Source of the DNA: Brachypterus glaber
Taxonomy: Eukaryota > Arthropoda > Insecta > Coleoptera > Kateretidae
NCBI GenBank assembly: GCA_958510825.1
Contig: OY294045.1
Span: 14,497,916 to 14,561,915, forward strand
Reading direction: 5' to 3'
Length of the DNA stretch: 64,000 nt
The position numbers and the translations under genes are program-made. Below are positions 56,680 to 64,000 of the stretch, piece after piece. Position 1 is the stretch's first letter; each line of letters begins with the position of its first letter. Below the pieces are notes generated by a model that worked only from the letters and a program-made list of their open reading frames with translations, ran no database searches and was not told the origin of the DNA.

Positions 56680-57910
56680 TGGCAAGTACATGAAAATAAC
56701 ATAAGCGGATGGGCATTATTAGGATTAGTTTACGTTCAAAACCTCGTTGTTATCTCTCAAAGGGTTCCTGCCCAGGTAGCTGTAATGTTTGAATGTTAGC
56801 CGAGTAATGTTGTTTATAGTTTGTTATAAATGTTTAAAACTCACCCAATTGTTTAATGCGTCTATTCGTGTTCGAATCTAACGTGTAAGAGGGAATGTCC
56901 CTCTTCCCGTCTGGTGGCGCCACCTTCGGTTGTTGGCGCGTAATTCAAAACACCACAGTATACTGTGCTATAGCTATAGCAAGGGATGTTATATTACAAG
57001 AAATTAACATCACTTTTGGGTGTATTTTTAAACTAAATCATAACATCACATAATATTAAAAAATAACATGTATTTAACATCACATTTGCAACGTAACAAC
57101 CATGTTATTAAATAACAAATATTTAGCAACGCTGTGAATATATCGCATGTCACATATTAACGTGGCTTTCACGTGAATGTCATGTTATTTTACTTCTCAC
57201 CGACGTTCGAAGCAAAAAAATCGATATAAGATGATGTTGATAGAGTAAATTATTATAAGGAAATTGTATACACATTATACGATTTCCAATGGATAGGGGG
57301 CTCTGCCGGGCTTCTCAAGACCACGGACACGGATTAAAGGATATATTCTCCGCTTAATCTGCAATTTCGTATTTAGAATCTATCTGTTTCAATCTGTGAT
57401 TGTTTCAATTACTGATTGATTTTAAATCCGATTTTTTTATAGGGTTATAGCGTTTTTAATGGTTTTAATTTAGAAAAAGCTAATATCCTAAAATATTATT
57501 TAAATATTAAAGTACCAGTAACGACATCCATAAGATATTAGATATAACAGGAATGTGGATTTATGATGTCACAAACACGTTATTTTCGGGATGTCATTGT
57601 GTGATGTTATTAGGGACGGACTTAGGACATCCCCACCAAGCTACATTCTTGTTAAATGAGATTACAATCTTAACATCACATGTCACATATTAACGTGACT
57701 TTCACGTGTATTTCATGTTATTTTGCTACCTGGGTGAGTTATTAAATAAAAACCGAATTTTTTAGCCACTTTCAAAGGGGCTTAGCTTCCTTTCGACGCA
57801 TTTTTAGACATGTGTATTTCTAAAAATGCGTATATGATATGTTTATAGGAACTTTTTGTCATATTTTCTGATGTAGAATCACGCCTTAAAATTTCGGACC
57901 CCATTTCAAA
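56680..57910 (+). repeat. Remnant of the TTAA-element interior, split by an insertion
   Basis: 56690-56770 and 57735-57910 together match 19660-19870 of the TTAA-flanked element (AAAGGGTTCCTGAGTTATTA, AGGAACTTTTTGTCATATTT). The CCCAGGTAGC element at 56771-57734 interrupts it after GGTTCCTG. Confidence 0.85.
56771..57734. mobile_element. CCCAGGTAGC element, copy 3, TSD TG
   Basis: Flanks TG/TG (56769-56770, 57735-57736); the uninterrupted target GGTTCCTGAGTTATT is at ~19744. Relative to copies 1 and 2 it carries ~200 extra bp (56781-56983) between CCCAGGTAGC and AAGGGATG, bordered by TAGC on both sides, which looks like a secondary insertion. Confidence 0.9.
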
Positions 57911-58000
57911 TACACCCTGTATTTTGGATACATCCGAAATTTTTACGAAGTGAAATACACGTCTTTGTCGATGTATTACATAATATATACATATAATGTA

Positions 58001-58871
58001 GGGGAAACTGTTGTACCTTGGACCTATTTGTACCTAGAACCTACACTTAAATTTCAAATTTCCGGGTATAATTTCTCCAAATCGACAGTGGTAGTTTATT
58101 ACTCATCCGATAGATGGTTATTTTCAGTTTTTTCGAAAACATTGTCGGCAAGCGTGTGTGTGTTATTCCGCTAACTAATATTTTACATTGAAAAGTAAGT
58201 ATTTTGGCTGCGACTTTTTTATGTTAGTTGCCTTTACATGCTTTATATCCAGTATATTTATTTTTTTGTTGAAATACATGTTATTAAAGTATAAAATGTA
58301 TGCGTTATGGAAAGTTTAACTCTAACCTAAAAAAATATACGGATTATTTTTGGTATCGCTACCTATAGTTGTACCTTGGACCTAATGTGTAAAATGTACC
58401 TTGAACGGGTCTGACGTATAACACGTTGTGGCATCTTTAGACAACTAAAAAAATATTTTAGTTGTAACTCTAAAGTACAACTAAAATATTTTTTTTAGTT
58501 GTCTAAAAATGCCACGGAGTAAGTATGGTGAAAAAAGGGCTCCCCCTGACAAAGAAACTAAGAAGCGCAGTAGAGCTAATGTTAAATAATCAAGTTGTAC
58601 ATATATTTTAACTAAAGTATCTGTACCCGAGGTATAACCCCTGCGGGTCCTAGGTACAAAGCCCCTGTTGTACCTCGACCCTAAATACAATTTTTTTTTC
58701 AAGTGCGTTAAAAAATATAAAAAAGTAATTTAGGAAAATTTAAAAATATAACTATCAAACCTAAAACACAGGAAAAAATAATAGGCTATATTTTAAAAAG
58801 TTCGTTCTATTTGCCTATTTTTTGCATCGCAAAATGTAAAAATAGGGTTGAGGTACAGCAGGTTCCCTGCC
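58001..58871. mobile_element. TA-flanked GGGGAAACTG element with TTGTACCTTGGACC iterations
   Basis: Left end GGGGAAACTGTTGTACCTTG, degenerate right end near 58871 (inverse of CAGGGAACCTGCTGTACCTC). TTGTACCT(T/C)GGACC-type motifs recur at 58010, 58032, 58370, 58397, 58625, 58652, 58668 and 58850 in both orientations. Layout parallels the element at 32753. Confidence 0.65.
58427..58516. repeat. 90-bp hairpin
   Basis: GTGGCATCTTTAGACAACTA and its inverse, then AAAATATTTTAGTTGTA inner arms around a short TCTAAAG loop; nearly perfect pairing. Confidence 0.85.
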
Positions 58872-59183
58872 TATACATATGTAATACATATTATGAAAAT
58901 TCCTGGCTACACCACTGTTTTTACATTAAAATCAAGTGCACTGACCTTAATTGAAGAGATAAACCAAAAGTTTTAATTAAGAATGACGTAGAGTGGAACG
59001 AAGACTACCCATAAAAAGATATATTACATGGAGATTGATCTTATCCAGAATCTTAGACAAGTATATTAATTTTATAGATTTTGAATATATTCATGGGGCC
59101 AGCCGATACGCTTTAGTGGGTAAACCTACAAATGCCTTTTTATTCACTTAAAAAATCTGATATTTGGAAATAAGTTTAATTAA

Positions 59184-59983
59184 CCCAGCAAACACACCAG
59201 CAATGGGCCGGCAACGGCACAATGCCGTAAGCCGATAAAGAGTCATCCGATGACGACATGCCATTACCGGCCCGGTAATGGAAGTGTCGCACAAGCCGAT
59301 AACTGGCCGGTAATGGCAAGCCGATAACGGGCCGGTAATGGCAAGCCGATAACGGGCCGGTAATCGCTAACCGGCAGACTTTTTGTTGGAGGTTGGATCA
59401 GTATTTTACCATGGCATAAAAAAGAACGATAATATCGATCGTTTTAGAATATCATTCTGAATAAGTTTTTATATTTTAGTACCTACGGAACCTTAACGAG
59501 CTTCTTTCCCGCCCTGGGATCTTAAATGAGACTTAAATGCAAGTGAATTAATTGTTAATTTAGTATTTAATAAAAAAATGTAATTACTTACTTTTTATCT
59601 TCAAAAATCATTATTAAGAATTGTAAATAAACACATGCCACAGAAAATTTTCATTAATGAACTTTAAAGTTATAATTATCACTGACGCAGCAAAATCACA
59701 ACACAAGAGGCCAGTTTGAGTTGAAGCTCTCGGAGCATAGTTCTATCTCTTTCTAACTACTTGTTTTAAAAGAGATAGAACTATGCTCCAAGCGGCCAAA
59801 CGGCCCTAAGAACACAACCCGCGCAAAACTTGCGCATGCGTCTTGACTTCTTCTCCTTCTACATTTTAAATTGGCGTTGTATCGTCGGCCACAGATCGGT
59901 CCTTTACAGGCTAGCCGATAATCGGCAAGCCAGCAATGGGCCAATAATTATTTATGCCGATTATCGTACGGTGGTTTGCTGGG
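59184..59983. mobile_element. CCCAGCAAAC element, 2-bp TSD AA
   Basis: Ends CCCAGCAAACACACC and, inverted, CCCAGCAAACCACCG; flanks AA/AA (59182-59183, 59984-59985). The left interior holds three ~24-bp repeats of CCGATAACGGGCCGGTAATG; related GCCGATAATCGGC motifs sit near the right end. Contains a separate hairpin at 59732-59789. Confidence 0.85.
59732..59789. repeat. 58-bp hairpin
   Basis: GGAGCATAGTTCTATCTCTT and its perfect inverse enclose a ~18-bp loop. Nested in the CCCAGCAAAC element. Confidence 0.9.
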
Positions 59984-60077
59984 AAGAGATAAAATGGATA
60001 AAATATCAATGTAATAAACAAACAACACAGGTCTTCATAAGTTAATCCCAAATGATGCGGTTATTTTAATGCATTTT

Positions 60078-61191
60078 CCCTGATAGCACAAAAGCCTTCT
60101 AAGAAGATTCTTAAAATAAATAGCCGGAAGGATGGCATGCTTCTTAGAAGCATATCTATTTTGCTCAGGATATTCTAAGAACGATTAAAGAAATGCAAAG
60201 GATACCATTTTAATCATTCTGGGTGTTCATAAGAAGCTTCTTATAAGCTTCTGTATCAAATAAGAATGTTTTAAGAAGCACGTTAAGAATGTTCTTAGAA
60301 GTAGGTACATGTACTTTTAAGAATATTCTTGGCATACTTCTTAAAATATTTTTATTTGATGCATTTAAGTAATAATATTGAATATTGCGCATGCGCAAAC
60401 AAAGTAGGTAGGCGTTTCAGAAATTAATGTAATTTTTCTCTTTCTTTCAAATATATTTTATGATACTCGATCCTTTTTATGGAGTGATATCATAACTTTG
60501 GACATGGCGAAAATTTTTACGTCTTTGTGATAAACCTAATAATTAAAGTATATGAAAATCTTTAGATATAGCATCCATCAGGTAAGATTCATATGCGATA
60601 TGCAGTTTTACTGTGAAAGCAAACTTTCTACCAGACATAAAAATCATGCGCCACACAAAAATCCAATATTTAGAGAGAAAAATAGCAAAAAATTATCATT
60701 TCAAAAAATAATAATTTTAATTTTTTGTCTAAAACTATATAAAATCACTTTATGTCTAAAAATACATCCATTTCGACTACTTAAGGATAAAACTTACGTT
60801 ATTAACAGTAATTTTAAGAATATTTGTAATTCTAACCTAATAAAATTAAAATAATATAAACGCCATATTACTATTCTAAAAACATTCCCATTAGAATATT
60901 TTAAGAATATGTATTTGGGAATATTCTTAGCAAAATACTCTAATCATGCTTAGCATGTGCACTATAGCATTATTCTAAAAATACTCCCATTAGAATATTT
61001 TAAGAATATGTTTTGGGAATATCCTTAGCAAAATACTCTAATCATGCTAAGAATGTTTAGAGTAGAAGCACTTATGCTACTACAGCAGTGCGCCTTTTAA
61101 GAACATGCTTAGCATGTTTACAGCATTATGCTAAGAACCTTTTCAAGGGAACGATTAAAAAACCTTCTTAGGATGAAGTGTGTTATCAGGG
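60078..61191. mobile_element. CCCTGATAGCACA element, 2-bp TSD TT
   Basis: Left end CCCTGATAGCACA, inverted right end CCCTGATAACACA; TT flanks (60076-60077, 61192-61193; TTTT is also possible). The interior is dominated by TTCTTAGAAG/AAGAATATTCTTA and AGCATGCTTAGCAT palindromic repeats (60095-60330 and 60880-61160). The 100-codon frame at 60552 is unsupported. Confidence 0.85.
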
Positions 61192-61233
61192 TTTTAAATT
61201 TTATTTATAAAAAAATAAACAAGCCCTCTGCAA

Positions 61234-61381
61234 AGGCACATCCAGACGCTCGCATAACAAGCATAATACATAAGAATGCGATACCGTGATTGGCTTACAA
61301 GATACATGACGGCACATCAAGCCAATCAGGGCATCGTATTCTTATGTATTATGCTTGTTATGCGAGCCTGTGGATGTACCC
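61234..61381. mobile_element. 150-bp palindromic MITE, copy 2
   Basis: GGCACATCCAGACGCTCGCA arm and its inverse, with TAATACATAAGAATGCGATA in each arm; the same centre as 22027-22176. Almost complete self-complementarity. Confidence 0.85.
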
Positions 61382-62033
61382 TATGGTGTAGATTAAAGAT
61401 TCGTAGCATCCCCTTCTGAACGATGGGCGAAAGTTGCGCCGCGCAAAACAGCTTTTTTCCAGAGACTACTCTGTTTTTTCTCAGAAAAAAACCCTGAACG
61501 CGATGCGCCAATTTTTTTCTCGATTTGATCACTGACCAAAAAATATTCCTTATAAAATTCTGCACAAATCTGTTCTTTTTATTCTTGAACAAAACAGACA
61601 TTTACCTTAGTTTTTTTGTCGCGGAAAACTAATAGTTATTTATGGTACTAGTGGGTAAAGTAAGATATTGCCCATAAGAAAATTAACCTGGCGAGGCGTC
61701 AGCCAAGCAGGTTAATTTTCGAGAGGGCAATATCGGTTTACCCATGAGTGCCATACAAGGTTTTATCCAATAAATAGCTTCGGAATTCATATTTTTATTA
61801 AAAATTTTAATGAAATTTACAAGAAAATAATTTGACAAGTGACAGTTGAGTGGGTAAAATAAATAATTATCCACTCAATAAAGTAAAAGCCACGCGGGGG
61901 TTATTATTGAGTTTATCTATTTAAAATAAAGCTGGTAATTGTCTTATTATCTGTGTGTATTGGATAAAGGTAGTTTTTTTAACCTTGTCAAAAAACGTTT
62001 CGCAAAAAAATGAATTTTTTAAAGAATTATTTA
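61382..62033. other. Spacer with a ~100-bp hairpin
   Basis: 61647-61749 folds on itself (TAGTGGGTAAA, AGATATTGCCC, GAAAATTAACCTG arms and inverses). TGAGTGGGTAAAATAAATAA...CCACTCA (61847-61880) repeats the outer arm. No gene seen. Confidence 0.6.
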
Positions 62034-62230
62034 CCGGGTGAGTTTTATCTATGTATGTCTACCCCCAAAATTAAGATTAATAATATTATTAATTTGATAA
62101 AAACGAAACTTTGTTGATTTAAATAATTTTATATTGGCTATAAAATGGCGGATTTAGTTTTTTGTTTCACTTCCGGTTTCGCCGGAAGTGGCATAAATAT
62201 GTTTTTTTTTTAATGGAACAACCTGTAATT
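62034..62230 (+). repeat. End fragment of the TACCGGGTG TIR family
   Basis: TACCGGGTGAGTTTTATCTA to TATAAAATGGCGGATTTAGT, like one arm of the element at 37173. Confidence 0.7.
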
Positions 62231-62313
62231 TTTTTAACATTTTTGAATTTTACATTTTTCGTTTTTGAATTCAGCCGAAAATTCTATGTATAAAAAACTG
62301 ACCACTGGCTCTG

Positions 62314-62360
62314 TATAAGCATTGGTCAACATCGCCAACAGCACAAGAACCAATAATCTT
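62314..62360 (-). pseudogene. Degenerate copy of the gene C signal-peptide segment
   Basis: On the minus strand it reads RLLVLVLLAMLTNAY, against GLLVPVLLAMLANAY of the gene at 63505-63774. Over ~45 bp there are about six base differences, of which most are synonymous. The start codon is not preserved (two stops, TAATAA, lie just upstream), and after NAY the protein sequences diverge and end in a stop. It is a truncated paralogue or an exon remnant of a tandem duplicate. Confidence 0.65.
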
Positions 62361-62451
62361 ATTTATTATAATAGTCTAAAATACCTATAGTGACAAAAAA
62401 TACGTAGTTTATACCATTTTGGTGAAGATTCCAAAAAAAATGCAATATATA

Positions 62452-63341
62452 CCCTGGTAGAAAAGTACATAAATCTAACTTAACATAACATTAGATTAGT
62501 GACATTTTTATGTTTAGTCTCAAACGTTATACAAAAACGTTATAAAATATATAAATCTAACCTTAAAAACTAACGTTTGACAAAAACGTTATAAGATATA
62601 TAAATGTAACCTGAAAAACTAACGTTTGACAAAAACGTTATAAAATACATAAATCTAACGTTAGTTTTCCAACTAAATTCTAACCTTTTCCTAACCTTAT
62701 TCTTACTTTAAATATTTTTTAAATTTCCATTATTAATACGTAAGCTAAAGTAGAAAATACTCATTTCAGACAGCTATGTGCCTAGGTTTGATAATTATTT
62801 ATTATTTCTATAATAAGTTTAAAAAAATATCCGCCAAAAATAAAAATTATAGTAAGTCTGGGAACGCTGTACTAGAATTGAAAAAATATTTTAAGATTCT
62901 GAATGTATAAATAAATATTAACTAACTAAATATAAAGTTTTTCTGAGAGGTAAACGTATTTATCGAAGTATAACAGCATATTACACGAAAAATATTTAGG
63001 GCCACCTAAAAAGATGGATATCTTATAAATAAATGTAACGAAATTATGTTTAAAAATATTATGATTGCTAAAATACATTAAGATTTATTTATATGAATAA
63101 ATTTGTCTCCAGCTGCCATTTTATGATGCAGGTAGAATTTCCTAGTTGGCCACGGACCCTCCGAAAGTTAGAAATTAAACGTACTTTTCTAACTTAAAAA
63201 TCTAACGTTAGATTAACGTTTGTAACTAACGTTTGATTCTAACGTTAAAAAGCGGGACATTTGTACATATTATATAACGTACTATTATACAGTTTTCTAA
63301 CGTTAGAAAAACGTTATTCTAACGTTAAATTTCTACTAGGG
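62452..63341. mobile_element. CCCTGGTAGAAA element, 2-bp TSD TA
   Basis: Left end CCCTGGTAGAAAAGTACA, inverted right end CCCTAGTAGAAATTTAACG; flanks TA/TA (62450-62451, 63342-63343). Filled with AAAACGTTATAAAATA and TCTAACGTTAG motifs in both orientations at both ends, with a plain AT-rich centre. A left-end fragment lies at 8083. It separates gene C from its degenerate copy. Confidence 0.85.
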
Positions 63342-63459
63342 TATATATTATAATAGTTTCTATAAGTATATTATAATAGTTTATATAGTTCCAAACAAAC
63401 AAATAAGAAATTTTATTTACCGTGTATACAAAAACAAATATAATGGTGACATATTTCAG

Positions 63460-63465
63460 TTTATT
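63460..63465 (-). terminator. Polyadenylation signal of gene C
   Basis: AATAAA on the minus strand, 40 bp after the gene C stop codon. Confidence 0.5.
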
Positions 63466-63504
63466 CAGATTTTGAATTTTAAAAAGTTAAATTAAAACAC
63501 AATT

Positions 63505-63774
63505 TTAATCGTAATTAAACCTTCTACCGCCATCAAACCGGAAGCCATATGCTGCAGCATTCTTAGCATCGACTAAAGCAGGATTTCTATGCTTGTAGAA
63601 GCTTCCATGGGAATGGGCCGCCCTTACAGATCCAGTCTCCTGTCCTCTGGGATAGAAAGCCTCGAAGGTACCCTTTGGAGGCAAAACAGAACTGACCTCC
63701 GGGTCGGAGGGGTCGTACGCATTGGCCAACATTGCCAACAGCACAGGAACTAATAATCCAGTATAAAATGCCAT
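63505..63774 (-). CDS. Small secreted protein (gene C)
   Basis: 89 residues. The start is the ATG at 63772-63774, giving a signal peptide, MAFYTGLLVPVLLAMLANA, with a plausible cleavage after ANA (residue 19). An upstream in-frame ATG at 63828 would add 18 residues ahead of the signal and is unlikely. The mature ~70 aa has no cysteines. It begins YDPSDPEVSSVLPPKG and ends with a Gly/Arg/aromatic tail, AAAYGFRFDGGRRFNYD, that looks constrained. Family not recognised; an insect cuticle or secreted-matrix role is a guess. CCCCAG directly before TGTAATG could be a 3' splice site, with a donor TTAG|GTAAAC near 63852, giving a 5' UTR exon and a ~75-bp intron. A partial paralogue lies at 62314. Confidence 0.75.
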   Translation of the reverse strand: MAFYTGLLVPVLLAMLANAYDPSDPEVSSVLPPKGTFEAFYPRGQETGSVRAAHSHGSFYKHRNPALVDAKNAAAYGFRFDGGRRFNYD

Positions 63775-64000
63775 TACACTGGGGTCACGTGACACAAAAA
63801 GGTATAAAACATGAAATATTTCCAACAATATGTTTAATCTGTTTGCGTTTACCTAACGAATGAGAACGCAAGCGACAACTTTCACTTCGAGTTGTGTAAT
63901 TTTATTATTGGGTGTGGTTATTTGAAAGCAAGTTAATAATAAACGCAAAAATTTTTTATGCTTAACCCTATATGAAACACTATTTTATTTTTTCGCCGAT
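63775..64000 (-). promoter_or_regulatory. Putative promoter and 5' UTR region of gene C
   Basis: Upstream of gene C the minus strand has an A/T-rich AATAATAAAATTACA followed by ACAACTCGAAGTGAAAGTTG and the possible donor TTAG|GTAAAC. No clear TATA box or arthropod initiator could be fixed, so this is positional. Confidence 0.3.

Noticed and set aside
58001..58174. ORF with YLYLEPTLKFQISGYNF
   Set aside because: It reads the TTGTACCTTGGACC iterations of a TA-flanked element and has no family match.

Overview
The window is repeat-dominated, AT-rich eukaryotic nuclear DNA, almost certainly from an insect with a large genome. Coding sequence is split by GT-AG introns, host proteins are low-complexity or signal-peptide type, and most of the 64 kb is layered transposon debris: tRNA-derived SINEs, LINE fragments, a Ty3/Gypsy element and many small inverted-repeat DNA elements. 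Nothing bacterial (operons, CRISPR) is present. The species cannot be fixed from sequence alone.

Host coding sequence is sparse. At the left end two plus-strand exons (895-1712 and 4132-5303) join in frame across a 2.4-kb intron and give the last ~660 residues of a low-complexity, basic, Pro/Tyr/Asn/Gln-rich protein whose 5' part lies outside the visible exons. A possible small exon lies at 7611-7726. A minus-strand 3'-terminal exon of a Gln/Pro/Tyr-rich protein is at 9710-10067. At the right end an 89-aa secreted protein is encoded on the minus strand (63505-63774), with a degenerate copy of its signal-peptide segment 1.4 kb away (62314-62360).

The best-preserved mobile element is a complete Ty3/Gypsy retrotransposon (41365-47171, minus strand). 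It has 503-bp LTRs that look identical, a 4-bp target duplication, intact gag and pol overlapping in the -1 frame, and no env, so it is a recent insertion. Older coding remnants are a pogo-type transposase HTH domain inside a 1.27-kb element (12312-13583), a Tc1/mariner-like transposase missing its catalytic core (31981-32361), and three LINE fragments (21530-21796, 22200-22648, 32811-33520).

The rest is non-autonomous DNA transposons, often nested. The main pattern is a set of eight elements from six families that all begin 5'-CCC and share a loose consensus CCC-N-G-N-(T/A)-A. All eight are flanked by an exact 2-bp target duplication that differs between insertions; one has its empty target site elsewhere in the window. 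A second group inserts at TA and begins GGGGAA. A third pair ends in ATCGAGGGGCTGACCGCG and makes 4-bp duplications. Harbinger-like MITEs (YTA targets) and one TTAA-flanked element are also present. Many of these elements carry repeated copies of a short motif that also sits in their own terminal repeat, which suggests arrays of transposase-binding sites. An ~80-bp minisatellite unit recurs at seven loci.
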